Assembly: GCA_947459245.1 (NCBI GenBank)
Contig: CANHCV010000004.1
Coordinates: forward strand, 20,644-84,643
Source of the DNA: Bacteroidota bacterium
GTDB taxonomy: Bacteria; Bacteroidota; Bacteroidia; UBA7662; CANHCV01
Length of the DNA: 64,000 nt
Direction of reading: 5' to 3'
Position numbers and translations under genes: made by a program. Shown here piece by piece: positions 8,878 through 17,620 of this stretch; positions within the stretch are counted from its first letter, which is position 1; each line of letters starts with the position of its first letter. Below the pieces are notes generated by a model, which ran no database searches, had not been told where the DNA came from, and worked only from the letters and a program-made list of their open reading frames with translations.

Positions 8878-9366
8878 TTGAGAACCCTCTATTTAATGCG
8901 TCACGGACAAGCCCTTTCTGCAGAAATGGGTCAGGCCGACTTTTCTCGGAAACTATCGGAGAAGGGGGAAGCAGATATTGCGCACGAAGCTCAAATATTA
9001 CTTGAAAAAGCCATTCAGTTTGATTTGGTTCTGTGTTCACCCACAGAGCGCACCCAAAAAACTGCAGGAATTTTAGTTCATGGAATGGGTTTAAAACATG
9101 AAATCATTGAATTTGAAACACGATTGGTGAATGCATCTCCAGATCAAATATTCTTTTGCATCATGGAGGCCAATCCAGAAGCCAACCATCTGTTGGTTGT
9201 TGCTCACAATCCTGGAATATCCAATTTGGCTGGGATGTTGAGCACCCAAACCCCAATTCTTTCTTTTCAACCCGGTGGAATTGCCGCCTTTCGCTATCCT
9301 GAAGCTCGTTCGTGGATGGAGGCGGCACAGCAAGAACCCGATTTTCTTTGGTACGTACAGCCCTAA
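8878..9366 (+). CDS. SixA-like histidine phosphatase
   Basis: 162 residues from a TTG start at 8878, nearly the length of E. coli SixA (161). The branch-1 histidine phosphatase signature LYLMRHGQ lies at the very N-terminus and the second-half motif is SPTERTQKTA; VVAHNPGI supplies the late catalytic histidine. The TTG is chosen because it puts the RHG motif at the normal distance from the N-terminus and is 14 nt downstream of the TACTTTTG box. Earlier codons in this frame run into the promoter and the divergent PAP2 gene. SixA removes phosphate from phosphohistidine proteins; the target here is unknown. The GT9 gene follows after 8 nt. Confidence 0.85.
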   Translation: MRTLYLMRHGQALSAEMGQADFSRKLSEKGEADIAHEAQILLEKAIQFDLVLCSPTERTQKTAGILVHGMGLKHEIIEFETRLVNASPDQIFFCIMEANPEANHLLVVAHNPGISNLAGMLSTQTPILSFQPGGIAAFRYPEARSWMEAAQQEPDFLWYVQP

Positions 9367-9374
9367 TTTGATAA

Positions 9375-10472
9375 ATGTTTACAGTGAATAAGCCCGATTT
9401 TTACCACGCCGATTGCCGACACTTGCGCGGTGACCTTCCTTGCAAGCCTCATAAAAAAACAGGAGCTCATTGCGGCAATTGTGGCGATTACGATCCCGTT
9501 TCTCAACGCATATTGATCATCAAGCTTGGCGCATTGGGCGATGTTATTCGGACAACGCCACTGGTAACACGGATGCGGCAGCGGTATCCTGGTTGTAAAA
9601 TCACTTGGCTCACGTTAAGTCCCGCCATTTTACCTTCTTCAGAAATTGAAGAGATCTTGCCTTTTGAATTGAAATCCATCGTTTATTTGGAAGGATGCCA
9701 TTTCGATGTGGCCATCAATTTGGATAAAGACAAGGAGGCTGGCTCTCTTTTGAAACGCATTTCAGCCGACCAGAAATTTGGGTTCATCTTAGAAAAAAAT
9801 GTTGTTCAACCCATTGATTCTAAGGCTTACCACAAATACCACACGGGTTTGTTCGATGATGTAAGCAAAGCCAATACCCTCAGTTATTGCGAGGAGATTT
9901 TCGCCATTTGCGGATTGGAATATGCAGGAGAAAAGTATTTGCTCGATAATCATTCCGACAAAGGGTACGAATGGCCAAGTTTAACCGTGGGGAAACCCAT
10001 TGTTGGATTGAATACCGGAGTTGGGGCCCGATGGCCAACCCGACTTTGGGACAATGAGAATTGGGTGGAGCTATGTCGACAAATTGAAAATGCAGGTTTT
10101 CAACCGCTGCTCTTGGGTGGAGAACAAGAACATCCCAATAACGTTGAGTTGCAAAAGCTAACCGGTGCAATGTATTTGGGGCATTTCTCCCTTCAACAAT
10201 ACATCAATTTAATGAACCAATGCGATGTTGTAGTTACTCAAGTAAGCATGTCGATGCACTTGGCGTTGGGTTTGCAGAAAAAAATTGTTCTGATGAATAA
10301 CATTTTCAATAAGCACGAATTCGATCTTTTTGGAAATGGGTTTCTTGTTGAGCCTGAGCACGATTGCACCTGTTTTTATGCCGGAACTTGCTCCCAAGGC
10401 AAGTCGTGCATGCAGTACTTAAAACCATCAACAGTCTTGGATCGAATAAAAAAATTGGTTGAAAAGGGTTGA
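9375..10472 (+). CDS. GT9 family glycosyltransferase (heptosyltransferase-like) with N-terminal cysteine cluster
   Basis: 365 residues. After about 43 residues comes the GT9 N-terminal signature RILIIKLGALGDVIRTTPL, and the nucleotide-sugar-binding half holds VGLNTGVGARWPTRLW and LLLGG. GT9 enzymes add heptose or related sugars to lipopolysaccharide on the cytoplasmic face of the inner membrane. Unusual features are four cysteines in front of the fold (C14, C23, C33, C36) and four more near the C-terminus (C331, C333, C339, C345), which could bind a metal. It is 8 nt after the SixA-like gene and probably co-transcribed. The stop TGA forms part of the -33 element for tRNA-Pro. Confidence 0.87.
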   Translation: MFTVNKPDFYHADCRHLRGDLPCKPHKKTGAHCGNCGDYDPVSQRILIIKLGALGDVIRTTPLVTRMRQRYPGCKITWLTLSPAILPSSEIEEILPFELKSIVYLEGCHFDVAINLDKDKEAGSLLKRISADQKFGFILEKNVVQPIDSKAYHKYHTGLFDDVSKANTLSYCEEIFAICGLEYAGEKYLLDNHSDKGYEWPSLTVGKPIVGLNTGVGARWPTRLWDNENWVELCRQIENAGFQPLLLGGEQEHPNNVELQKLTGAMYLGHFSLQQYINLMNQCDVVVTQVSMSMHLALGLQKKIVLMNNIFNKHEFDLFGNGFLVEPEHDCTCFYAGTCSQGKSCMQYLKPSTVLDRIKKLVEKG

Positions 10473-10497
10473 CTTTTATGATTTTTTTTTATCTTTG
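10469..10497 (+). promoter_or_regulatory. tRNA-Pro promoter
   Basis: TTG at 10469-10471, 18 nt, then TATCTTTG at 10490-10497, a full match to the Bacteroidota consensus, ending 15 nt before the mature tRNA. The -33 element overlaps the GT9 stop codon. Confidence 0.75.
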
Positions 10498-10512
10498 CAC
10501 ACCCTAAACGTT

Positions 10513-10586
10513 CGGGGTGTAGCGTAGCCCGGTATCGCGCCTGCTTTGGGAGCAGGAGGTCGTAGGTTCGAATCCTGCCACCCCGA
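10513..10586 (+). tRNA. tRNA-Pro (anticodon TGG)
   Basis: 74 nt cloverleaf. The acceptor stem CGGGGTG (10513-10519) pairs with CACCCCG (10579-10585) with discriminator A. The anticodon arm is CCTGC-TTTGGGA-GCAGG, reading TGG. The T loop is TTCGAAT. CCA is not encoded. The C1-G72 pair is typical of bacterial proline tRNAs. A promoter precedes it and a terminator follows. Confidence 0.97.
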
Positions 10587-10593
10587 CGAACTT

Positions 10594-10627
10594 AAAAAGT
10601 CCTAACTTCGGTTGGGACTTTTTTTTT
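10594..10627 (+). terminator. Terminator of tRNA-Pro
   Basis: AAAAAGTCCTAAC-TTCG-GTTGGGACTTTTT followed by further T residues; a UUCG tetraloop closes the stem, with one T-G pair. Its T-tract provides the -33 element of the next promoter (serS). Confidence 0.9.
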
Positions 10628-10656
10628 GGCATATTCCATGCAAAAAAGTAACTTTG
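10626..10656 (+). promoter_or_regulatory. serS promoter
   Basis: TTG at 10626-10628, 20 nt, then TAACTTTG at 10649-10656. The ATG of serS is 17 nt downstream. Confidence 0.75.
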
Positions 10657-10673
10657 TAAGATAACCGGAACCC

Positions 10674-11945
10674 ATGTTAGATATTCGTACCATTCGAGAA
10701 CAAAAAGACCTCATCGCAGCACGTCTTGCTCGTCGATCCAAAGATTTTTCCGCCGATTTGGATCAAGTCATTGCTTTGGATGATCAACGGAAAGCCATTC
10801 AATTGCAATTGGATACCAATCTCGCCCGACAAAATGAATTGGCTAAATCCATTGGTGCGTTAATGAAGGATGGAAAAAAGGAAGATGCCGAAGCTGCAAA
10901 GCAAGAAGTTGCTCAGTTGAAGATGACTTCGAAGGACATCGAAGAAAAAAAGATTTCCAAGGAAATGGAAATCAAACAAATCCTTTTAACTATTCCGAAC
11001 GCTCCGGCAGAACGTGTTCCAATCGGAAAAACTCCCGAAGAAAATGAAATCGCTTTTGCCATGCCCGGTTTGCCATCGGTTCCAGAAGGTTCTATACCAC
11101 ACTGGGATTTAGCAAAAAAGTACGATTTGATCGATTTCGAAACGGGAGTGAAAATTGCCGGCGCAGGGTTTCCGCTCTACAAAGGAAAGGGTGCTCGTTT
11201 GCAACGTGCCTTGATCAATTTCTTTTTGGATGAGGCGGAAAAGGCCGGTTTTCAAGAAGTTCAGCCTCCAATTGTAGTGAACGAAGATTCGGGATATGGA
11301 ACCGGTCAGTTGCCCGATAAAGAAGGCCAAATGTATTACATCGGTTTGGATAACCTTTACTTGGTTCCTACCGCTGAAGTTCCTGTTACCAATATTTTTA
11401 GAGATACCATTCTAAAAGAATCCGACTTCCCCATTCAACTTACTGCATACACTCCGTGCTTTCGTCGAGAAGCAGGTAGTTATGGAAAAGATGTTCGAGG
11501 GTTAAATCGCTTGCATCAGTTTGATAAGGTTGAAATTGTGGTGGTGGATCATCCCGAAAATTCATACAGCAGGTTGGAGGAAATGAGGAATTACGTTGCA
11601 GGTTTGTTGGAGAAATTGGGATTGCATTACCGAACGCTTTTGTTGTGTGGAGGAGACATGGGTTTTGCATCAGCCATGACGTATGACATGGAAGTATATT
11701 CTGCAGCCCAAGAACGTTGGCTTGAGGTGAGTTCCGTTTCTAATTTTGAATCGTTCCAAGCCAATCGTCTTCAGTGCCGATTCAAAGGCGAGGACGGTAA
11801 AACGCGATTGGTGCACACCCTGAATGGGTCGGCCCTCGCATTGCCTCGCATCGTGGCATCTCTTTTGGAAAATAACCAAACCCCGGAAGGAATTCGAATC
11901 CCATCTTGCCTAGTTCCATATACCGGTTTTGACCTTATTTCCTAA
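10674..11945 (+). CDS. serS: Seryl-tRNA synthetase
   Basis: Charges tRNA-Ser (and tRNA-Sec where present) with serine; class II synthetase, cytosolic dimer. 423 residues, normal length. The N-terminal coiled-coil arm (about residues 30-100, rich in K, E and Q) binds the tRNA. Motif 2 is FRREAGSYGKDVRGLNRLHQF and motif 3 is GSALALPRIVASLLEN. It has a clear upstream promoter. Its stop overlaps the next ATG by 1 nt (TAATG), so the three envelope genes downstream may be read on the same transcript. Confidence 0.98.
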   Translation: MLDIRTIREQKDLIAARLARRSKDFSADLDQVIALDDQRKAIQLQLDTNLARQNELAKSIGALMKDGKKEDAEAAKQEVAQLKMTSKDIEEKKISKEMEIKQILLTIPNAPAERVPIGKTPEENEIAFAMPGLPSVPEGSIPHWDLAKKYDLIDFETGVKIAGAGFPLYKGKGARLQRALINFFLDEAEKAGFQEVQPPIVVNEDSGYGTGQLPDKEGQMYYIGLDNLYLVPTAEVPVTNIFRDTILKESDFPIQLTAYTPCFRREAGSYGKDVRGLNRLHQFDKVEIVVVDHPENSYSRLEEMRNYVAGLLEKLGLHYRTLLLCGGDMGFASAMTYDMEVYSAAQERWLEVSSVSNFESFQANRLQCRFKGEDGKTRLVHTLNGSALALPRIVASLLENNQTPEGIRIPSCLVPYTGFDLIS

Positions 11946-13594
11946 TGAGAAAAATTGTCCTCTCTTTCCTTTTCCTTTGGATTGGCCTTGCATCTTCCGC
12001 TCAGTTAAGTGGAGATTTACAAGTAAACCAGAACTTTTTTATTCTGGATTCAGCAATTTTCCCCAATGGAAACGTAATTCCTCCCCAATACTACCAGCAA
12101 CTTTCATCCACTGAAGGTTGGCTAACGATGAATTACCGACATGATGACTACACCTTCGGTATTCGTTACGATTTGTTTCAAAACAGTGGTTTAAGGAATC
12201 CGCAAGCGGCGTACAACGGACAGGGATTAGGCTATTGGTTTGTTCAGAAAAAAACAGATAACCTTGAAATTACTGCAGGTTATTTCTACGAGCAATTTGG
12301 TTCTGGAGTTGCTTTCCGGGCTTACGAACAGCGCGGCCAAAATTTGGATTATGCCATTATGGGAATGCGGGCAAAATACCAGTTTTCCGATAAATGGAGC
12401 ATGAAGGCATTTACGGGTAAGCAGAAATTTCTTTTTGGAACGTATCAACCGGCCATCAGCGGGGTTTTTACCGAAAGAGAATTTCAACTTTCTGAAAATT
12501 TCAGATTCAACGCGTACACTTCGGTGGTTAACCGCGTTATGGATAATTCTGATGCTCAAACCATTTTGAATAATGTGAATTTACAAGCTCTTCAAGAACG
12601 ATTTGACGTTCGAAGAAACGTGTGGATTTACAACGGTGGAATTCAAGCCGATTACAAAAACTTTAGTTTTCAGGGAGAGGCAAACTTTAAAACCCGTGAA
12701 GCCATGAACGATAATAAAATTGATACGTTGGTGGATGGATCAGGGAATGTAAGTTACACGCAAAGAAACATTCTTGTGAATAAACCCGGCACCGTACTTT
12801 TCGGCTCGGTTAGTTATTCCAAGCCGGGATTAGGGGTTACGGCTCAATTCAAACGAACCGATCATTTCGATTTTCGCACGTCTCCGAATGAAATTCTAAA
12901 CAATGGCTTGGTTTCCTTTCTGCCTCCCATTGCCAGAATGAATACTTACCGATTGCCTAGTCGTTATGCCCCTGCAACCCAATTGATCGGTGAGCAAGGT
13001 TTTCAAATCGACGTTTCAAAACGCTTGAATAAAAAACACGATGTTGCTGTTAATCTCGCTCAAAGCACCGATTTAAGGAATCAATTGCTGTACCGAGAGG
13101 TTTATTTGGAAGTGAAGTCGAAAATTGGAACGAAAGTCAAAGCGGTTTACGGTGTTCAATACCTCAATTATAATTTTGGGGTGTATCAAAAACAAGAAAT
13201 TCCCGGTACCAACGGAAATACGACCGATAAATTGGTTCGTGCTGTTACTCCTTACATCGACGTTACTTACAAAATTGATCGGAAAAAGTCGCTTCGCATG
13301 GAACTATCTCACATGTCTACACAACAAGATCTTGGGTCATGGTGGTGGGGATTGCTGGAGTACAACATTGCGCCGAAATACAGCTTTTCCATTATGGATA
13401 TGTGGAATTATGGGAATCCAAGAGCTAACGAACGAATTCATTATTACACCATTTTTGGTGCAGTGAATTTTGGTAAAAACCGTTTAGCTGGTGGATACGT
13501 TAAGCAAGTTCAAGGCGTGGTTTGCAACGGTGGCGTTTGTAGGGTTGAACCCGCATTCAATGGATTTCGTTTTACCTTAACCTCAACGTTTTAA
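11945..13594 (+). CDS. DUF6029 family outer-membrane protein
   Basis: 549 residues with a signal peptide (MRKIVLSFLFLWIGLASSAQ) and a long run of alternating hydrophobic/polar segments ending in an aromatic residue (FRFTLTSTF), as expected of an outer-membrane beta-barrel. The tyrosine- and glutamine-rich N-terminal region and the GSGVAFRAYEQRGQNLDYAIMG stretch (about residues 119-140) fit the Bacteroidota family DUF6029. The function is unknown. It starts inside the serS stop codon and is followed after 1 nt by the Omp28 lipoprotein gene, so the two surface proteins may act together. Confidence 0.8.
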   Translation: MRKIVLSFLFLWIGLASSAQLSGDLQVNQNFFILDSAIFPNGNVIPPQYYQQLSSTEGWLTMNYRHDDYTFGIRYDLFQNSGLRNPQAAYNGQGLGYWFVQKKTDNLEITAGYFYEQFGSGVAFRAYEQRGQNLDYAIMGMRAKYQFSDKWSMKAFTGKQKFLFGTYQPAISGVFTEREFQLSENFRFNAYTSVVNRVMDNSDAQTILNNVNLQALQERFDVRRNVWIYNGGIQADYKNFSFQGEANFKTREAMNDNKIDTLVDGSGNVSYTQRNILVNKPGTVLFGSVSYSKPGLGVTAQFKRTDHFDFRTSPNEILNNGLVSFLPPIARMNTYRLPSRYAPATQLIGEQGFQIDVSKRLNKKHDVAVNLAQSTDLRNQLLYREVYLEVKSKIGTKVKAVYGVQYLNYNFGVYQKQEIPGTNGNTTDKLVRAVTPYIDVTYKIDRKKSLRMELSHMSTQQDLGSWWWGLLEYNIAPKYSFSIMDMWNYGNPRANERIHYYTIFGAVNFGKNRLAGGYVKQVQGVVCNGGVCRVEPAFNGFRFTLTSTF

Positions 13595-13595
13595 C

Positions 13596-14447
13596 ATGAA
13601 GAAGTTCTTTTTTGGAATGGCAATTTTGGGAAGCATCGCTTCGTGTTCCGAAATTCCATTACCCTATGATCAATCGAAAGGTAGTTTGAAAGATACCACT
13701 TATGTTGGTCCTGTAGAATCGCCTCAGTTAAGAAATGTTTTGGTAGAAAAGTCAACCGGAGTTCAGTGCAATAATTGCCCGAAGGGCGATGCTGCTATCA
13801 AGCTTTTTGATTCCATTTATCCGAATAGAATTGTTGCGGTAGGAATCCATAACGGTTTTCTCGCCAATCCACATAAAGCTGGTGAGGACACCTTGAAAAC
13901 CCAATTTGGAGAAGACATCATTACTTATTTAGGGTTCCAAGCACAACCTTCTGCAGGCATCAATCGACGTAAATTCGATTCTCAACCCAACTTGTTGGTG
14001 GCCCTTCCTTTTTGGAAAAATTTGGTCGATAGCCAACTGACCACTTCAACGCCCATCAATCTTTCTTTGGGTCAAATTTCTTACAATGCCTCCAATCGAA
14101 CGGTTACGTTTGCCATCACAGGGAAGTTTACCCAACCCGTTTCTGGTGCACTGAATTTGAGTGTAATGGTGGTGGAAGATAAAATTGAAGCCGAGCAAAA
14201 AATGCCTGATGGCACTTACAACTCCACCTACGAACAAGAGCACGTTTTAAGAACCATGTTTACACCTGCTTTGGGTACCCCATTGAACCTGCCCGATCAA
14301 AATGCGGGAAGGGTGTTTACCAAGGTTTACGAGGAATCGCTTCCCGCCAAAATAAAACCGGAAAATGCTAAATTGGTGGTATTTATTCACCGAAGCAGTC
14401 CCGGACAAACCGAAGTGCTTCAAGCCATTCAAGCCAAACTAAAATGA
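13596..14447 (+). CDS. Omp28-related lipoprotein with CxxC motif
   Basis: 283 residues. Lipoprotein signal with lipobox cysteine at about C17 (GSIASC). The Omp28 family resembles thioredoxin in its N-terminal half; here C58-NN-C61 sits at the expected place after VLVEKSTGVQ, followed by the beta strand RIVAVGIHNG. The C-terminal half is beta-rich. The protein probably sits on the outer membrane. Redox activity is possible but not shown. The stop overlaps the start of the flavoprotein gene by 4 nt. Confidence 0.85.
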   Translation: MKKFFFGMAILGSIASCSEIPLPYDQSKGSLKDTTYVGPVESPQLRNVLVEKSTGVQCNNCPKGDAAIKLFDSIYPNRIVAVGIHNGFLANPHKAGEDTLKTQFGEDIITYLGFQAQPSAGINRRKFDSQPNLLVALPFWKNLVDSQLTTSTPINLSLGQISYNASNRTVTFAITGKFTQPVSGALNLSVMVVEDKIEAEQKMPDGTYNSTYEQEHVLRTMFTPALGTPLNLPDQNAGRVFTKVYEESLPAKIKPENAKLVVFIHRSSPGQTEVLQAIQAKLK

Positions 14448-15679
14448 AATCCCTCCCGCGGATAGCCATCATTGGTGCTGGTCCGTCGGGTAGCACGTGT
14501 TCATTTTTTCTATCTCGATTTCAAATTCCCCATGTTCTAATTGATGCCGCTGAATTTCCGCGCGATAAAATATGCGGAGATGCCATCAGCGGAAAAGCAT
14601 TGCATATTCTTCGGAAAATGGACTCCCAAGCAGTGGAAGATCTCCATTCAAAAGCCGGGTTTACCGATACTTGGGGGATTTCATTCACTGCGCCAAACGG
14701 GAAAAAGCTCGATATTCCTTTCAAAAAAGATAAAAAAGAAGATGATTTGCCAGTTGGATTCGTTTCCAAGAGGTTGGATTTCGATCATTACTTATTTCAG
14801 AAAGCGCAATCAACTTTTGCTCAGATTCGAACCAATACGTCCTTGGTAGGCATTCAAAAAGGTCCCAATGGTGTAGTTTTAGAATTGAAGAAGAATGGAT
14901 TGATGGAAACGATGGAGGTAGATTGGGTGATCGGTGCCGAAGGTGAGCGATCCGTGGTTGCAAAGTCTTTAGCCGATTACCGAAAGGAGCCCCGACATTT
15001 TTCAGCGGGCATTCGGCAATACTGGAGAGGCGTTACCCAATGCCATTCAGAAAATTACATTGAACTCCATTTTTTAAAGGATTTACTTCCCGGTTATTTT
15101 TGGATCTTCCCTATGGCGGATGGAACCTGCAATGTAGGTTTGGGAATGCGATCCGATCGGGTGAGCAAAGGGAAGGTGAATTTGAAAAAAGAATTGGATC
15201 GAATCATTCAAGAACATCCCCAATTCAAAGATCGTTTTCAACAGGCCGAGGCCTTGGAAATGCCCAAAGGATGGGGTTTGCCGATGGGTTCCAAGCAACA
15301 AACCATCGCAGGAGACGGATTTTTACTGTTGGGCGATGCGGCTGCGTTGATTGATCCATTTACCGGAGAAGGCATTGGGAATGGCATGAAATCGGGTTGG
15401 ATGGCCGCCGAACTGATACGAGATTGTTGTGAAAATGGGTCATGGGCATCGCTTCCTTCGAGGTACCAGCAACGGGTTTACCGGAGTTTGGGCGATGAAT
15501 TACGGGTAAGCGACTTTCTTCAACGGTCGTTGGATTTTCCCTGGTTATTCAATGCCGTTGTTAGGAAAGCAAATAATAGTCCGCTTCTGAAAGAAACGCT
15601 GATTTGCATGTTTGAAGATGTAGATCTCCGGCAGCAGTTGCGCAAACCCAAGTTTTATTGGGATTTGTTGGTGAAATAA
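14444..15679 (+). CDS. FAD-dependent oxidoreductase, geranylgeranyl reductase family
   Basis: 411 residues. The dinucleotide-binding motif IIGAGPSGSTCSFFLS is at residues 9-24, followed by the family motif FPRDKICGDAISG, and the second FAD motif LLGDAAALIDPFTGEGIGNGM is near residue 300. Family members reduce isoprenoid double bonds or hydroxylate/halogenate aromatic rings; the substrate here is unknown. A menaquinone- or lipid-related role is an inference from the family only. It overlaps the Omp28 gene by 4 nt. The convergent PF10136 gene ends 3 nt away with no visible terminator between them. Confidence 0.85.
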   Translation: MKSLPRIAIIGAGPSGSTCSFFLSRFQIPHVLIDAAEFPRDKICGDAISGKALHILRKMDSQAVEDLHSKAGFTDTWGISFTAPNGKKLDIPFKKDKKEDDLPVGFVSKRLDFDHYLFQKAQSTFAQIRTNTSLVGIQKGPNGVVLELKKNGLMETMEVDWVIGAEGERSVVAKSLADYRKEPRHFSAGIRQYWRGVTQCHSENYIELHFLKDLLPGYFWIFPMADGTCNVGLGMRSDRVSKGKVNLKKELDRIIQEHPQFKDRFQQAEALEMPKGWGLPMGSKQQTIAGDGFLLLGDAAALIDPFTGEGIGNGMKSGWMAAELIRDCCENGSWASLPSRYQQRVYRSLGDELRVSDFLQRSLDFPWLFNAVVRKANNSPLLKETLICMFEDVDLRQQLRKPKFYWDLLVK

Positions 15680-15682
15680 CGA

Positions 15683-17620
15683 TTATTTTTTGGGAAGAAT
15701 GAACGACCAGGGCTCTTTGAGTATGGTCCAAATGACGTGTCGAAAAAGCCCTGGTGTTTCTCCGAACTTGATTCCCCTGCTTCGCACGGCTACCAACATA
15801 CTTAATCCAAAGCTGAAAACCACATTGATGGTAGCAACGCCAAGCACTCCCAAAACAAAATGCCAGATGTGCCAGTTGTTCGGCAATTGGTTATCCAAAC
15901 TTTGAAATGCAACACCAATGTTTCCAAAAACAAAGGTTACGTGTCGAATATCGATGGGAAGACCGAGGATGAGTCCGAAGAAAGAAGCTGTTCCTAGGAA
16001 AAACCCTAGCGAGAAGTTACCCGCCAAGTTGCTAAGGTTGTGTTCAATATAATTGGAGATTTTGATGGTCCTTTTTACACCGAACAATTGCTTGAAAGCC
16101 AAACTGTTTTTGATCCTTGCCGGCAATCGGTCGTAGTTCATTTTGTTTTCTACAAAGCCGGCAATCAATCCCGACAGCATGAGGAAAACACCCGTAAGGA
16201 TGGCATAAAAGAATAATCCCGATTCCCACGGGTGGTTGTTCTTGAGCGTAATTTCCGCTTCTTCAAGAGTTAACAAGGAACTTCCCGTTTGAATTTTCCA
16301 TAAATATGCCCACAAATAAGCGAAAGGGCCTACCAGCATCAAATTCCCAATCAATGCAACCGTTTGGGTGCTCGAAATCCGCTTCACCAACCGGGTAAAA
16401 TCTACCTTGATGTTTTCTAAACTTGAGTTTTTACGAATAGCCCCTGCCAAAGTACTGGCTGTCATGGAAGGTTGTTTGGTGGCAATGGTGAATCCAAATG
16501 TTTGAACTATGGTGAATCCTAGTCCATAATTGAAACTGAATAGCAATGCTTCAATGAGCGGTGGGGCGTGAAGAAAATGAAGCAAGGTTTTGGTTAGAAC
16601 CATGATGGAAACGATAAATCCGCCTCCCATGGCAGCTTTTAGCATAGCGAACCATGCTTTTCTGCCAACCGCTATGAAATTTTCTCCTTTTCGCGAGGTT
16701 TGTTCAACAATTTTGTAGGCAAGCACATTCAGGGTGTCTTCCAACATGGGGCGAATGTGTTTTTTCTCAAATTCGTTTTTCAGAAGGGACTGAACCAAAT
16801 GAAACATCGCCTCTTGGGCATTGGGATCTTTTGGTTGATGGTAAATAAGAAGCAGTTGGCGAATTCTAGAAATCTCCAATTCCATCCGCTTCAAGGTAAA
16901 TGCCATTCGTAACGAAATTCCAAACTGGTCTTTGTGCCGTTGAAGTTGTTTCAATTGAAGTTCAACCTCGGCAATGTTTTCCCAAACCAAAATGTAATTG
17001 GGCTCCGTTCTACCTTCTTCGGTAAGGAAATGATGCATTTGGTGTTGAAGTTGCACCATGGGAGAAAGAACTTCATTCTCAATTTTTAGTTTCTCGATAA
17101 CTTCAGGCAATAGCCCTTCTGACGCTAAGCGAGTGGTTAAAATGATCAATGCGTCGCGAATTTCTCCCCGCATTTTTAAGCGGATGCCTTCAGGAATGGA
17201 GTCGAAAAATCGAAGTTTTTGGAACAATTCCCGGAGATTTCCGTGGGTAAATACGTGTTTTATGATCGCTCGATCTTTGGCAAGGAGGATTTTGGAAAGG
17301 TGGTCGTCCAAAGAGTTGGGCGAATACACGGGAGCAATGATTTTTGAACCAAAACGTTTGTTCAATTCCGACCAAAATCCTTCGTATCCAAGAATTCCAT
17401 TTTGAGCGAATGCCCACTGAAATTCGGTATGGTCTAAAAACCAATGCATCATTTCGAGGAATTTATCCCTAGCGAAAGCATTGGTTTCTATTTCGTGAAC
17501 AATTTTCTCCCATTGCAATTCTGCATTAACGCCTAAATGCAAAAAGCTCAGCATCTCCCGAAATCTTCGGTATTTGCCCATTCGGGGTTCGGTTAGAAAA
17601 ACGGGTTGAAGCTGAATCAT
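15683..17620 (-). CDS. PF10136 ('SpecificRecomb') polytopic membrane protein
   Basis: 645 residues. The first half is soluble and helical. The second half has several membrane helices starting near residue 330 (WFAMLKAAMGGGFIVSIMVL). The conserved core NYGLGFTIVQ...ATKQPSMTASTLAGAI (about residues 370-405) is the hallmark of a family named 'site-specific recombinase' after a gonococcal gene. I see no tyrosine- or serine-recombinase catalytic motif, and a membrane protein of this form is unlikely to be a recombinase. The function is unknown. The ATG overlaps the stop of the serine hydrolase gene by 1 nt, so they form a two-gene operon. Confidence 0.8.
   Translation of the reverse strand: MIQLQPVFLTEPRMGKYRRFREMLSFLHLGVNAELQWEKIVHEIETNAFARDKFLEMMHWFLDHTEFQWAFAQNGILGYEGFWSELNKRFGSKIIAPVYSPNSLDDHLSKILLAKDRAIIKHVFTHGNLRELFQKLRFFDSIPEGIRLKMRGEIRDALIILTTRLASEGLLPEVIEKLKIENEVLSPMVQLQHQMHHFLTEEGRTEPNYILVWENIAEVELQLKQLQRHKDQFGISLRMAFTLKRMELEISRIRQLLLIYHQPKDPNAQEAMFHLVQSLLKNEFEKKHIRPMLEDTLNVLAYKIVEQTSRKGENFIAVGRKAWFAMLKAAMGGGFIVSIMVLTKTLLHFLHAPPLIEALLFSFNYGLGFTIVQTFGFTIATKQPSMTASTLAGAIRKNSSLENIKVDFTRLVKRISSTQTVALIGNLMLVGPFAYLWAYLWKIQTGSSLLTLEEAEITLKNNHPWESGLFFYAILTGVFLMLSGLIAGFVENKMNYDRLPARIKNSLAFKQLFGVKRTIKISNYIEHNLSNLAGNFSLGFFLGTASFFGLILGLPIDIRHVTFVFGNIGVAFQSLDNQLPNNWHIWHFVLGVLGVATINVVFSFGLSMLVAVRSRGIKFGETPGLFRHVIWTILKEPWSFILPKK

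Noticed and set aside
15683-17620. Mobile element or integrase, suggested by the family name 'site-specific recombinase'
   Set aside because: No recombinase catalytic motif, no attachment-site repeats, and many membrane helices.
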